From Dehalogenimonas lykanthroporepellens BL-DC-9 (GTDB lineage Bacteria; Chloroflexota; Dehalococcoidia; Dehalococcoidales; Dehalococcoidaceae): DNA of 64,000 bases. How positions within the stretch are numbered: position 1 is the stretch's first letter; each line of letters opens with the position of its first letter. Below, piece by piece: positions 34,259 to 43,368 of this stretch. The translations under genes and the position numbers were made by a program. A model generated the notes under the pieces. That model worked only from the letters and a program-made list of their open reading frames with translations. It ran no database searches and had not been told where the DNA came from. The DNA is taken from positions 1 to 64,000 of the forward strand of contig CP002084.1 in the NCBI GenBank assembly GCA_000143165.1, given 5' to 3'.

Positions 34259-36637
34259 ATGGCGCTGGTCGTCCTGTCCCTCGCCTGGGTAGCCGGATTG
34301 TGGCTGGGCTCGGTGCTGGCCCCTTCCGGATGGTGGCTGGTGGCGTTAATCGTCCCGGCTGGCTTTGCCCTCGTCGGTGCGCGGACGCGCCGGGCCGGGA
34401 TACTCGGCGCGCTGGCAGTGGTTATCGCTTTCGGCGCTTCTTTTTATTATCAAAGCAGTCTGCCGGTACTGGACGAAGACCATGTAGTCGCCTACCTGGA
34501 TGAAAGCCATACCATATCCGGCACAGTCAGCCGGATGCCGGAAGAAAAGGAAAAAGCTCAGGCGCTGAGGCTGACCGATGTCGTTTTGGGAACAAACGAT
34601 GTCGCTCTGTCGGTGGCCGGGGCGGTGCTAGTTTATGTACCTCCTTTCCCCGAATATGAATATGGTCAACGGCTTACCCTGACCGGTCGGCTGACCGAGC
34701 CGGCGGTCTTCGAGACCTTCGACTGGAAGGCTTATCTGGCCCGGGACGATGTATTCGCCACGGTCTTCTATCCCGAAGTGCTGGCGGTCGAACCGGGACA
34801 TGGTATCCCGATACTGTCGGCCATCGACCGGTCTCGCCTGTCCCTGGCCGAAGGCCTGGCCCAGGTACTGCCGGAACCCCAGGCATCGCTGGCTCAGGGA
34901 CTGACGCTGGGACTGCGCTCCGGCATACCCGACGATGTGAGGCAGAAGTTTGCCGATTCGGGCACGGCTCACCTGCTGGCGATTTCCGGACTGCACCTGG
35001 GTATCGTGGCCGGGGCGATACTGTTGGTGGTCAGAGGGCTCCTTGGTCGGCGCGGTTACTGGTATGTCTGGCTGGCGCTGGCCGGTATCTGGTTTTTCGT
35101 CATCCTTTCCGGACTGGCGCCGCCAGTGGTTAGGGGTGCGGTCATGTCTTCGGTGTTTCTGACGGCAGAACTGTTCGGCCGCCAGAAAGCGGCTTTGCCG
35201 GCGTTGTGTCTGGCGGCGGCGGTCATGGCCTCAGCCAATCCGCAGATACTCTGGTCAGCCTCTTTTCAGATGAGTTTCGGTGCCATGGCCGGTCTGATCT
35301 TTCTGCTCCCGGGGATGGAACACCTGACACGCCGATTGGTGGGCCGGTTCCCTGGAAGTCAGAGCCGGTTTTATCAGCCGGCATATTACATTGGAGCCGG
35401 CCTGGCGGTGACTACCGCGGCGGTAGTCGGGGTGGCGCCGCTGATTGCTTATTATTTCGGTGCGCTGGCTACAGCCGGCGGCATCGCGACGCTGGCGGCC
35501 ATGCCGGTGGTGCCGCTGATTATCTTCGGCGCTTTAACGACAGGAGCCCTGGCTCTGGCCAGCCCGGTCCTGGCTGTACCGACGGCGGCACTGACCTGGG
35601 CCGGGCTGACTTACCTGGTCGGCGTAGTGGACTGGTTCGCGCGGTGGCCGCTACCGGAATTCGGCGTTTTTGACGCCGGATTCATCTGGCTCTTCTATGG
35701 TCTGCTGGGCTTAGGCGCCTGGAGGTTGAACCGGTGGTATCGCCGTCAGGCCGAGCTGGAGCCTCCGGTAACCCGAACCGGGTTCCGTTGGAAGCCGGCG
35801 GTGATTTCTCTGCTTCTTATAGTTGCCGTCATCTCCGCCGGGCTGTTCGCTCCGGCGGGCGACCGGTTGAAGGTAGTGTTTCTGGATGTGGGCCAGGGTG
35901 ACGCCGTCTACATACGCACGCCGTACGGGCAGGACATTCTGATAGACGGCGGGCCGTCGCCGCAACGCCTGGCGCAGGAACTGGGCCGGCAGATGCCCTT
36001 CTGGAATCGGACTATCGAGCTGGTGGTGCTGACCCACGGCGACGCCGACCACCTGACCGGACTGGTCGAGGCGCTGGGACGTTATCAGGTCGGGCAGGTG
36101 GTGTATCCCGGTGCGGATGCCTCCACCCAGCTTTACGGTGAATGGCGGGAACTGCTCCATGAAAAACAGGTCCCCTATACACCGGTCGTTGCCGGGCAGG
36201 CGATAAAACTGGCCGGCAATCTGCAATTGAATGTAGCCAACCCGTTAGGCGCCGGTGACGGCGAAGCCAATGACATGTCGGTGGTATTGAGCCTGAATTA
36301 CGGGGACATTACATTTCTCTTTACCGGCGACTTGCCGTTATCGGGGGAAAACGAACTTATTTACCGCAGGCTTCTGCCCGACGTTACCGTGCTGAAGGTC
36401 GCCCATCACGGTTCGAGTAGTTCTACCGGGACGCCGCTCCTGTCAGTGACTCGGCCGGAAATGGCGGTGATACAGGTAGGGCGCAACAGCTACGGCCACC
36501 CGACAGCCGGTGTCCTCACCGCGCTGGGAACTACGGTCATTGACGGCGGCGTCTATCGAACCGACCTCAACGGCACCATCGAAATGCTGACCGATGGTAA
36601 GCACGTATGGCTTAGACAGAACCGACCGTCAGACTGA
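34259..36637 (+). CDS. comEC: DNA internalization protein ComEC/Rec2
   Basis: A 792-residue channel protein for single-stranded DNA uptake. The N-terminal third is hydrophobic; the competence domain shows FADSGTAHLLAISGLHLGIVAG near residue 235 and PPVVRGAVMSS, then the C-terminal metallo-beta-lactamase domain with VFLDVGQGDAVYI, VLTHGDADHLTG and VLKVAHHGSSSSTG. Length is typical of full-length family members. Start 1 base after comEA. Its last bases overlap the antiparallel ferredoxin gene by 9. Confidence 0.94.
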   Translation: MALVVLSLAWVAGLWLGSVLAPSGWWLVALIVPAGFALVGARTRRAGILGALAVVIAFGASFYYQSSLPVLDEDHVVAYLDESHTISGTVSRMPEEKEKAQALRLTDVVLGTNDVALSVAGAVLVYVPPFPEYEYGQRLTLTGRLTEPAVFETFDWKAYLARDDVFATVFYPEVLAVEPGHGIPILSAIDRSRLSLAEGLAQVLPEPQASLAQGLTLGLRSGIPDDVRQKFADSGTAHLLAISGLHLGIVAGAILLVVRGLLGRRGYWYVWLALAGIWFFVILSGLAPPVVRGAVMSSVFLTAELFGRQKAALPALCLAAAVMASANPQILWSASFQMSFGAMAGLIFLLPGMEHLTRRLVGRFPGSQSRFYQPAYYIGAGLAVTTAAVVGVAPLIAYYFGALATAGGIATLAAMPVVPLIIFGALTTGALALASPVLAVPTAALTWAGLTYLVGVVDWFARWPLPEFGVFDAGFIWLFYGLLGLGAWRLNRWYRRQAELEPPVTRTGFRWKPAVISLLLIVAVISAGLFAPAGDRLKVVFLDVGQGDAVYIRTPYGQDILIDGGPSPQRLAQELGRQMPFWNRTIELVVLTHGDADHLTGLVEALGRYQVGQVVYPGADASTQLYGEWRELLHEKQVPYTPVVAGQAIKLAGNLQLNVANPLGAGDGEANDMSVVLSLNYGDITFLFTGDLPLSGENELIYRRLLPDVTVLKVAHHGSSSSTGTPLLSVTRPEMAVIQVGRNSYGHPTAGVLTALGTTVIDGGVYRTDLNGTIEMLTDGKHVWLRQNRPSD

Positions 36638-36826
36638 CGGGTCAACGTTGATGGCACCGCTGGGGCACTGGAATTCACAGCCGCCGAGCTGGTCGCAAAG
36701 GTTTGGGTCGGTTACCCGGCATAAATCGGTTGCCGGGTCCAACTCCAGTATCTGCCTGGGGCACATGGCCACGCAGACTCCGCAACCGGTACATAAATCC
36801 TGATCAACAGTAACTTTCTCCGCCAA
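36629..36826 (-). CDS. Small ferredoxin, two 4Fe-4S clusters
   Basis: A 65-residue electron carrier. Cluster one is classic: CTGCGVCVAMCP. The second uses C-x7-C-x5-C-x3-CP (CRVTDPNLCDQLGGCEFQCP) instead of CxxCxxCxxxCP, so its fold is a variant; similar spacing exists in other anaerobes. The partner is unknown. It converges on comEC with a 9-base overlap. Confidence 0.88.
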   Translation of the reverse strand: MAEKVTVDQDLCTGCGVCVAMCPRQILELDPATDLCRVTDPNLCDQLGGCEFQCPSGAINVDPSV

Positions 36827-36943
36827 GTGAGACGAACCTCCGTAATTTTATCCTTCAATTTCTTATATAAATTATTACCACGGCACCGCCCATTACGGCT
36901 GTGCTTTTGGTCACATCCATCCCCTGAGTGCTGACCAGACTGT

Positions 36944-37444
36944 TCAGCCGCCGGCGGCCGTGTAAGCCTTGAAACAGGCGTAATGTTCGCCGCCGACCAG
37001 TCCTTCCACCAGCCGGATGTACCACAGGGGTGGTACCGCGAAGTCGGCCAGGATAAGCCCTCCCCCCTTCTTGACCACCCGGCGCATCTCTTCCAGCACC
37101 TGGAGCTGGACTTCGCGTGGTTTCTCGTGGAGCGCCAGTGAGGTGGTGGCGTAATCGAAGGACCGATTGGGAAACAGCAGGGCCGAGGCGTCGGCCTGCC
37201 CGAAACTGACATTATCGAGCCCGGCGCGCCGCTTGTGGGATTCGGCCGTAGCCAGCATGCTTCCATTCAGGTCGATGCCGTGGACCTCTATTCCCTGTTC
37301 GGCCAGGCGTATCGCCTGGTCGCCGGTACCGCAACAGACATCCAGCACCCGGTCGCCCGGTTTCAACCCGGCGAATTCCGGCAGAGTCCGGCGCAATTCC
37401 CGCAGGGCCCGGTCGATGACCAGCGAATAAAAAGTAGCGATCAC
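36944..37444 (-). CDS. Class I SAM-dependent methyltransferase, C-terminus frameshifted
   Basis: A UbiE-like methyltransferase: SAM motif VLDVCCGTGDQAIRLAEQG, then GIDLNGSMLATA, TTSLALHE and LILADF. The annotated frame stops after TAAGG; the family's last strand continues in another frame (LNSLVSTQGMDVTKS to IIYIRN) to a TGA at 36855-36857. A single base lost near 36947 explains this. The protein keeps all SAM-binding parts but loses about 30 C-terminal residues. Its start overlaps the GNAT gene by 4 bases. Substrate unknown. Confidence 0.75.
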   Translation of the reverse strand: MIATFYSLVIDRALRELRRTLPEFAGLKPGDRVLDVCCGTGDQAIRLAEQGIEVHGIDLNGSMLATAESHKRRAGLDNVSFGQADASALLFPNRSFDYATTSLALHEKPREVQLQVLEEMRRVVKKGGGLILADFAVPPLWYIRLVEGLVGGEHYACFKAYTAAGG

Positions 37445-37983
37445 CGCCGAAACTCATCCCGGACGATACCGTACATGGCGGCGTCGTAGAATTGACCGCG
37501 ATGCAGGTAATACCGGGGCCGGGTTCCATGGTATTTCATGCCCAGTTTCAGCATCACCCGGCCGGATGCGGTGTTGGGCGCCAGGTGGTTGGCGAAGATA
37601 GTTTCCAGCCCAATAACCTCGAAGCCGTATTCCAGCATGGCCTTACCGGCCTCAGTGGCGTAACCCCGCCCCCAGAAGCGGCGACCGATCCAGTAGCCCA
37701 GCTCGGCCCGGCGGTGTTCCGGTGTCAGTATCAACCCGACGGCCCCCACCAGTGTTCCGTCGGTTTTTTCGGTGACGGCCAGCACCAACTCCTGGCCGAA
37801 GTTGAACTTTTCCTGGTGGGTGGCCAGCCATTCGGCGGCGGCCTGCCGGGGGTAGGGATGGGGTATGGCCGGAATATAACGGGACAACTCCTCGTCGTTG
37901 GCCAGGCGGGTAACATCGTCAATGTCGCCGGAATGGAAAGGCCGGAGCCTCAGCCGGGGTGTTTCAAGGGTTGGTCTGTTCAT
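37441..37983 (-). CDS. GNAT-family N-acetyltransferase (RimJ/RimL-like)
   Basis: A 180-residue acetyl-CoA-dependent acetyltransferase: N-terminal TPRLRLRPFHSGDIDDV, then AELGYWIGRRFWGRGYATEA (the acetyl-CoA loop RGYATEA) and VGLETIFANHLAPNTASGRVM. This matches the RimJ/RimL group that acetylates N-termini or amines. It overlaps the methyltransferase start by 4 bases, making a two-gene unit. Confidence 0.88.
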   Translation of the reverse strand: MNRPTLETPRLRLRPFHSGDIDDVTRLANDEELSRYIPAIPHPYPRQAAAEWLATHQEKFNFGQELVLAVTEKTDGTLVGAVGLILTPEHRRAELGYWIGRRFWGRGYATEAGKAMLEYGFEVIGLETIFANHLAPNTASGRVMLKLGMKYHGTRPRYYLHRGQFYDAAMYGIVRDEFRR

Positions 37984-38125
37984 TATTAATGAAGGTTATT
38001 ATAGCATCAATGGTGATTTCAACCAATGCTTTCACGTTTGCCCGGCTTGATTGACACCCCGCAATATGTGTGGTACTTTGAGAATATCATGCGCTTCGTA
38101 GCGCTATAATCAGAAGGAGTTCCAC

Positions 38126-38350
38126 ATGCAGGAAAAGGTCAAGGAAGTACTGGAGCAAGTCCGTCCCAATCTTCAGGCCGACGGCGGTGACGTCGAACTG
38201 GTCAGCGTCAGCGAGGACGGTATCGTCACTGTCAAACTCACCGGCAGTTGTGCCGGCTGTCCCATGTCGCAGATGACCCTTAAAAACGGCATAGAGCGCA
38301 TCCTCAAGCGCGAAGTTCCAGAGGTCAAGGAAGTAGTCTCCGCCTCATAG
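38126..38350 (+). CDS. NifU-like C-terminal domain (iron-sulfur scaffold) protein
   Basis: A 74-residue Nfu-domain protein: VRPNLQADGGDVELVSV and the cluster site SCAGCPMSQMTLKNGIE with its CxxC. Such proteins pass 4Fe-4S clusters to apoproteins, which are plentiful here. AAGGAG lies upstream. A strong hairpin follows, so it is transcribed alone. Confidence 0.94.
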   Translation: MQEKVKEVLEQVRPNLQADGGDVELVSVSEDGIVTVKLTGSCAGCPMSQMTLKNGIERILKREVPEVKEVVSAS

Positions 38351-38367
38351 AGCTTCTGTTACGGTTG

Positions 38368-38397
38368 AAAAAGCCCGCGGTCTGCCGCAGGCTTTTT
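38368..38397 (+). terminator. Terminator after the NifU-like gene
   Basis: AAAAAGCC and GCGG pair with CCGC and GGCTTTTT around a short loop. A-rich on one side and T-rich on the other, so it may also serve lysC on the opposite strand. Confidence 0.75.
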
Positions 38398-38430
38398 GCT
38401 TGTCCGGGTTTTTCCTGTCCAGCCGAATAT

Positions 38431-39648
38431 TCAGTCTTCGATTTCCAGGGCGAAGGCCTCATGCAGGGCCTTGACCGCCTCGGTGACCCGGCCTTTTTCG
38501 ATAAGCACGGTGATGCGAATCTCGGAGGTGGAGATAAGGTCGATATTGATGCCGGCATCGTACAGGGTGCGGAACATCTTGGCGGCATAGCCGGGCGCTG
38601 ACTGAATGCCGGTGCCGACGATGCTGACCTTGCCGATATTGGGGTCGGCTACGACTTTGGAGGCACCCAGTTCCTTGGCAATCGGCTTGATGACATCCAT
38701 CGCGCGGCTCAGGCAGGATTCGGCCACGGTGAAGGTGAGGTCGGTGATTTTCTGAACCGAGGCATTTTGCACGATGGTGTCGACGCTGATACCGGCCCGC
38801 GCCAGCGGTTCGAAGACCGAGGCGGCGATGCCCGGCTTATCGGGAACACTAATCAGGGTTACCTTGGCGACATCCCAGTCATGGGCGATGCCGCTGATTT
38901 TGTTTCTGATTTCCATCTTTCCTCCGTGTATCAGGGTGCCGGGATTGTCGTTGAAGCTCGAGGCCACCAGTATGGGTATTTTGTAAATCTGGCCCAGTTC
39001 TACGGCTCGGGGGTGCATGATCTTGGCACCGTAGGAGGCCAGTTCCAGCATTTCTTCGTAGCAGATTTCCTTGAGCCGACGCGCTTCGGGAACGACCCGG
39101 GGGTCGGCGGTGTAGACGCCGTCGACGTCGGTGAAACGTTCGCAGACCTCGGCGCCGAGGATAGCCGCCAGGGCGACCGCCGAGGTGTCGGAGCCGCCGC
39201 GGCCCAACGTGGTGACTTCCATACTGTCGTTGATACCCTGGAAGCCGGCGACGATGACGATGCGTCCCTGGTGCAGTTCCCGGTGGAGACGTCCCGGGTC
39301 GATGTCGGTGATACGCGCCTGGGAAAAGGAGCCGTCGGTGCGGATACCGGCCTGGGCCCCGGACAGGCTGATGGCGTCGTGCCCCATGTGCTTGAGGGTC
39401 ATGGCCAGCAGGGTGGACGAAACGATTTCACCGGTGGACATCAGCACGTCCAGTTCCCGGGGGTCGGGTTTATCGGTCAGCGACCGGGCCATTTCGATGA
39501 GGTCGTCGGTGGAGTCCCCCATGGCTGAAACGACCGCCACCACCTGGTGACCGCGTTCCTTGGTGGCGATGATGCGCCCGGCCACGGCGCGGATGCGTTC
39601 CGCACTGCCGACCGAGGTGCCGCCGTATTTCTGTACGATGATGTTCAT
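38431..39648 (-). CDS. lysC: Aspartate kinase
   Basis: Phosphorylates aspartate, opening lysine, threonine and methionine synthesis. The 405-residue product has the kinase start IVQKYGGTSVGSAERI, the TLGRGGSDTSAVALAA site and VDGVYTADPRVVPEA, then two C-terminal ACT domains (VTLISVPDKPGIAASVFEPL and KVSIVGTGIQSAPGYAA) for feedback control. It is a monofunctional class enzyme. The convergent NifU-like gene shares a terminator with it. Confidence 0.96.
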   Translation of the reverse strand: MNIIVQKYGGTSVGSAERIRAVAGRIIATKERGHQVVAVVSAMGDSTDDLIEMARSLTDKPDPRELDVLMSTGEIVSSTLLAMTLKHMGHDAISLSGAQAGIRTDGSFSQARITDIDPGRLHRELHQGRIVIVAGFQGINDSMEVTTLGRGGSDTSAVALAAILGAEVCERFTDVDGVYTADPRVVPEARRLKEICYEEMLELASYGAKIMHPRAVELGQIYKIPILVASSFNDNPGTLIHGGKMEIRNKISGIAHDWDVAKVTLISVPDKPGIAASVFEPLARAGISVDTIVQNASVQKITDLTFTVAESCLSRAMDVIKPIAKELGASKVVADPNIGKVSIVGTGIQSAPGYAAKMFRTLYDAGINIDLISTSEIRITVLIEKGRVTEAVKALHEAFALEIED

Positions 39649-39685
39649 TATGCCTCGCGATTGGTTGAATTGTCCGGATAGTTGC

Positions 39686-40552
39686 TTACCAGTAGATGGT
39701 CACCGCGCTGACGTCACCCAGGCTTTCCCAGTAGTAGCCGCCCAATCCGTCCGCCATGCTTTCCAGCTCCAGCCGGGTTTCTTCCAGTCTGTTGTACCAG
39801 CTTTTCATATAGCCGTAACCGTAACTGCCGTTGGCAGTGGCGCGGTTATATTCCCGGACGTCCTGCTCGTATTCGGCCATCAGGCTTTCGAAAGTCGCCA
39901 TGTCATTCAGATACGCCAGGTAGTCATTATAGAATGGGGACACGGCGACCTCAAGCGAGATGACACCGTATTCCTGGCCGATGGCGATGTAGGCCACCTT
40001 ATCGTAACTGTCGGCGGCGGTTGAACTCAGACCTCGCCCGCCGGTGCCATAGGAGGAGGTAACATCGATGATTACCAGTCCCAGGTCGGTGGTCTGAAAC
40101 GAGGTGGCGGCATGACCGATGTCCCGGTCGAAAAAGTCTATGCCCACCCAGCCGGCCCGGAGACCGGCGGCTTCGGCTGAGTTATGCAGGTCCTGAGCGA
40201 AGCCGCCGCACATGTAGAGGCCTTCCAGGTAGGCGTTGCGGTCGGTGGTGTCCGCCCCGATGAACGCCAGCAGTTCGGCCCAGGTCGGGTCGGTGGCTGA
40301 AGGGTTATCCACCAGCTGGACAGCCGGGCCGCCGGGGTTCAGCACATAAGGCGGCTGAACGCCTTCATAGACGACCGCCCCGGCGATGGAATTGAGCCCG
40401 GCGGCCGGAGCGCCCAGGGTTCGGGGTGGCGGCAGGTTGTCGCCGGTGGTCGGCAGACCCGGGGCGCAGGCAGACAGGAGCAGTAAAGCCAGTCCCAGAG
40501 GCAGGGCCAGCCGACGTCGTTTGGTCTTTAGAATGGTGGTACGCATTTTCAA
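39686..40552 (-). CDS. Exported lipoprotein with a transglutaminase-like domain
   Basis: A 288-residue lipoprotein: basic N-terminus, hydrophobic core, lipobox LLSACA. The mature region contains YMCGGFAQDLHNSAEAAG, then GHAATSFQTTDLGLVIIDVTS, in the order Cys, His, Asp of transglutaminase/papain-like folds. The C-terminal 70 residues are helical and rich in Tyr and Glu. I read it as a possible cysteine peptidase or non-enzymatic relative; activity is not shown. It lies 15 bases from the small membrane protein upstream and is probably cotranscribed. Confidence 0.7.
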   Translation of the reverse strand: MKMRTTILKTKRRRLALPLGLALLLLSACAPGLPTTGDNLPPPRTLGAPAAGLNSIAGAVVYEGVQPPYVLNPGGPAVQLVDNPSATDPTWAELLAFIGADTTDRNAYLEGLYMCGGFAQDLHNSAEAAGLRAGWVGIDFFDRDIGHAATSFQTTDLGLVIIDVTSSYGTGGRGLSSTAADSYDKVAYIAIGQEYGVISLEVAVSPFYNDYLAYLNDMATFESLMAEYEQDVREYNRATANGSYGYGYMKSWYNRLEETRLELESMADGLGGYYWESLGDVSAVTIYW

Positions 40553-40567
40553 ATAACAGGCGGCCGC

Positions 40568-40777
40568 TCAGGCCATGACGATGCCGGCGATGACGGCGAC
40601 CACGACAACGCCGATGACAACCCAGAACCATATCGGCAGACCGCCGCCGGAAACTTTGTTCTCCCGGTAGCGGGGTTTGCCCTCCCGCCGGGCTTCACAG
40701 CAGGCGACGCAGGTGCAGGCCGGCGGGTGGCCACCGTAGCGGGTCGAGCGGTAGGTTTCGTCTTCTCTTGGAGTCAT
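40568..40777 (-). CDS. Small Cys-rich single-pass membrane protein
   Basis: A 69-residue protein: an N-terminal CTCVACCEARREGKP segment with four Cys, which could bind a metal, and one C-terminal helix (WFWVVIGVVVVAVIAGIV). No family recognised. It lies 15 bases before the transglutaminase-like lipoprotein, so the two may be a unit. Confidence 0.6.
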   Translation of the reverse strand: MTPREDETYRSTRYGGHPPACTCVACCEARREGKPRYRENKVSGGGLPIWFWVVIGVVVVAVIAGIVMA

Positions 40778-40817
40778 CGCGTTTCCAGCTCCAATCTCCG
40801 TTCGGATGGTGTTTTCT

Positions 40818-42005
40818 TCAGCCCCTGACCACCAGGCTCATCAGGTAATGGCCTTCGTTGACGACCACGCCGGTGCCGCGGGCTTCGGCCTCGGTGAAGC
40901 GCCGGGCCCCCGAGGTGCGGACGCCGGAGCCCCAGATCAGGTAAGGCACCGGTTCGGAGGCATGAGTGCGGGTCTCCAGCGGCGTGGGATGGTCGGGCAT
41001 GATGAGCACCCGGAGTTTATCCTTTTTGTAATCACGAATCTGGGAGATCATCTCCCGGTCTATGTCCTCAATGGCCTTGACCTTGGCCCCGGCGTCACCC
41101 GAATGGGCGGCTTCATCAGGGGCTTCGACATGAACCACCACCAGGTCATAGTCATCCAGCGCCGCCAGCGCACCGGCCATCTGTCCATGGTAATCATTGT
41201 CGATATTGTCGGTTACGCCGGGGATGTCCAGTACGTCCATGCCTTGCATCCGGCCCAGGCCGCGAAGAAGGTCGACCCCGGAAGTTATGGCTGTCTTGAG
41301 GCCGTAACGTTCCTCGAATGAAGGCATCTCCGGCAGGGGGCCGCAACCCCAGAACAGCCAGACACCGGTGGCCGGAAGCTGGCCGCGTTCAACCCGGGCG
41401 GCGTTGACCGGGTGGTCCCGCAACACCTTCTCCGAAGCGGTCATGATTTCCCGCAGAAGGTCACTGCCGCCACCGCGGGGCAGGTAGTCAGCCACCGACT
41501 GACCGGGGATATCATGAGGCGGGGTACAGACAGCCTCCAGCGTGGCCGGCTGGTTTTTAAGCTTGAGTATCTGGCGATAGCCGACGCCGGGGAAGAAACA
41601 CCGGTCATCACCGCCCAGTTCGGCGTTGAGAGATTCGACGATGGCTGAAGCTTCCTCCGAGGTGACATGCCCGGCGGCGTAGCTCTGCATCCGGCCGTCG
41701 TCGAGGGTCACCAGGTTGGCGCGAAAGACCTGTTCATCGGCTGAAACGTCGATATCGAGGCTCCGGGCTTCTATAGCCGCCCGCCCCTTATAAAAGACGC
41801 GGGGATTGTAGCCCAGCACCGACATGCAGGCGCAGGCGCTGGAGGGTTCCATGCCCTCGGGCACGGTGCCGGCCATGCCGACGGTGGCGCGACGGGCCAT
41901 CTGGTCCAGACTGGGGGTGACGGCGCTTTCCAGAGAGGTTCTGCCGTCGAGTTCAACAGACGGCCAGCCGGAGGCGCCGTCAATAATCAACACCATGTAC
42001 TTCAT
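40818..42005 (-). CDS. apgM: 2,3-bisphosphoglycerate-independent phosphoglycerate mutase, archaeal type
   Basis: Interconverts 3- and 2-phosphoglycerate. The 395-residue product belongs to the ApgM branch of the alkaline-phosphatase superfamily: YMVLIIDGASG with metal Asp, EPSSACACMSVLGYNP with the phospho-Ser site, VVHVEAPDEAAHSGD, and MPDHPTP. Chloroflexi and archaea use this form instead of GpmI. A single gene directly upstream of tRNA-Pro on the other strand. Confidence 0.92.
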   Translation of the reverse strand: MKYMVLIIDGASGWPSVELDGRTSLESAVTPSLDQMARRATVGMAGTVPEGMEPSSACACMSVLGYNPRVFYKGRAAIEARSLDIDVSADEQVFRANLVTLDDGRMQSYAAGHVTSEEASAIVESLNAELGGDDRCFFPGVGYRQILKLKNQPATLEAVCTPPHDIPGQSVADYLPRGGGSDLLREIMTASEKVLRDHPVNAARVERGQLPATGVWLFWGCGPLPEMPSFEERYGLKTAITSGVDLLRGLGRMQGMDVLDIPGVTDNIDNDYHGQMAGALAALDDYDLVVVHVEAPDEAAHSGDAGAKVKAIEDIDREMISQIRDYKKDKLRVLIMPDHPTPLETRTHASEPVPYLIWGSGVRTSGARRFTEAEARGTGVVVNEGHYLMSLVVRG

Positions 42006-42058
42006 ACTGTCGTCCTATTTGCCTTGATTGAGGCGTAAAGCATATAATAACCGTCTGG

Positions 42059-42136
42059 CGGGGCGTAGCGCAGCCTGGTTAGCGCGCAGCGTTCGGGACG
42101 CTGAGGTCGGAAGTTCGAATCTTCTCGCCCCGACCA
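42059..42136 (+). tRNA. tRNA-Pro (anticodon CGG)
   Basis: Acceptor CGGGGCG/CGCCCCG, D-arm AGCGCAGCCTGGTTAGCGC, anticodon stem CAGCG/CGCTG with loop TTCGGGA (CGG, reads CCG), T-arm with GTTCGAAT, and encoded CCA end at 42134-42136. Confidence 0.97.
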
Positions 42137-42173
42137 TTTCCAACAGTTTCTCCGTTCCCACATACTACCATAA

Positions 42174-42977
42174 TCAGGGGTAATTTGCCGTTTTGGCCTG
42201 TTCCCAGAGGTGGTTCTGCTGGTCGAACGACAGGTCCTTGAAGCACAATCCCTGCCGGTCGCAGTGCTGTTCCATGGTGCGGAAACGCCGGTAAAACTTG
42301 CCCGACGCTTTTCTCAACGCGGCTTCGGCGTCGATACCCCGGCGGCGGGCGTAGTTAACCAGGGTGAAGAGGATATCACCGAATTCGGCTTCTTCTTCCT
42401 CTGGTGTCGCCGCTGAAGTCATCTCCCTGATTTCTTCATTCAGCTTGTCCAGAACGCCGTCATCGGTTTCCCAGTCGAAGCCCACCCGGGCGACCCGTCC
42501 CTGGATTTCCTGAGAGTAAGCGAGGGCCGGCATGGCTTTCGGCGCACCGTCCAGCATGGAAACGCCTGTTGGCCGTTCTTCTTTTTTGATGTCTTCCCAG
42601 TGGCGCAGAACCGTCTCCGAGTCAGCCGCTTCCCGGTCGCCGAAGACATGGGGATGCCGCCGTACCAGTTTGGTGACGATACCGGAGATAACGTCCTCTA
42701 TGGTAAAATCTCCGGCCTCCGCGGCGATGCGGGCGTGGAACACCACCTGCATCAGCAGGTCACCCAGTTCCACCCGGAGTTCAGCGGTATCACCGGCGTC
42801 CAGCGCTTCCAGCACTTCATAACATTCTTCCAGCAGGGCGTCGCGCAGGGAAAGGTGAGTCTGCGCCCGGTCCCACGGACAGCCTTCCGGCGAGCGCAGG
42901 CGGTTTATGATATCTACCAGCGTCTGGAATTCTCCGGGTTTTTCCAAAGTGCCCCCTGATGATGGTGATAAGCTCAT
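42174..42977 (-). CDS. mazG: Nucleoside triphosphate pyrophosphohydrolase MazG
   Basis: Hydrolyses NTPs to NMP and PPi, cleaning damaged nucleotides. The 267-residue product has the first MazG domain (RLRSPEGCPWDRAQTH, LLEECYEVLEALD with the EExxE metal ligands) and a second one (EEEAEFGDILFTLVNYARRRG). Duplicate domains and length fit the full-length form. It lies 37 bases past tRNA-Pro on the opposite strand. Confidence 0.92.
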   Translation of the reverse strand: MSLSPSSGGTLEKPGEFQTLVDIINRLRSPEGCPWDRAQTHLSLRDALLEECYEVLEALDAGDTAELRVELGDLLMQVVFHARIAAEAGDFTIEDVISGIVTKLVRRHPHVFGDREAADSETVLRHWEDIKKEERPTGVSMLDGAPKAMPALAYSQEIQGRVARVGFDWETDDGVLDKLNEEIREMTSAATPEEEEAEFGDILFTLVNYARRRGIDAEAALRKASGKFYRRFRTMEQHCDRQGLCFKDLSFDQQNHLWEQAKTANYP

Positions 42978-43368
42978 TATACGCCGCTGACGCCAGGCTG
43001 TCAGCTTCGCTCAGTCCCGGACGGTATTAGAAAACCATACTCCCCGGAGCGACTGCGCAACACCCGTTGAATCGTTTTTGGGAAAAAAACGAAGGAAACG
43101 AATCCCCCGGAACGAACGTAAAAATGGGAAAAATCGCCCGGTTTCGGGCGTTGAAACAATTACAAACAATTCGAAAAAAGGTTTCTGTTCAAGTGGCGGT
43201 ACCTGAAACGTTCGGGATAGAAAAGATATAACGTACTTAAGTTCTGAATAATAGTGATAATAATGGTAGTACAAGAAGTTGGTATTGTCAACAGGCTGAT
43301 GGCACAAATCGAGCTGGAGTCCAGGTTTTTTACAGGTGGCGGCGTTTTAGTCTAGAATATAAGCCTTC
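42978..43368. other. AT-rich gap before tRNA-Val(TAC)
   Basis: 391 bases without a supportable gene; openings on either strand have no recognisable product. It contains a small GC stem (CGCCCG/CGGGCG) at 43135-43150 and must include promoters for tRNA-Val and mazG. Higher AT than neighbours. Confidence 0.45.

Noticed and set aside
34300-36226. Long antisense openings inside comEC
   Set aside because: High-GC shadow frames; the comEC frame has full-length family motifs.
43135-43150. Terminator hairpin in the tRNA gap
   Set aside because: A 6-bp GC stem without a T run is too weak to call.
43011-43307. 98-codon opening on the minus strand before tRNA-Val
   Set aside because: Composition is low-complexity (Tyr/His and Phe/Arg-rich) with no ribosome site or family resemblance.
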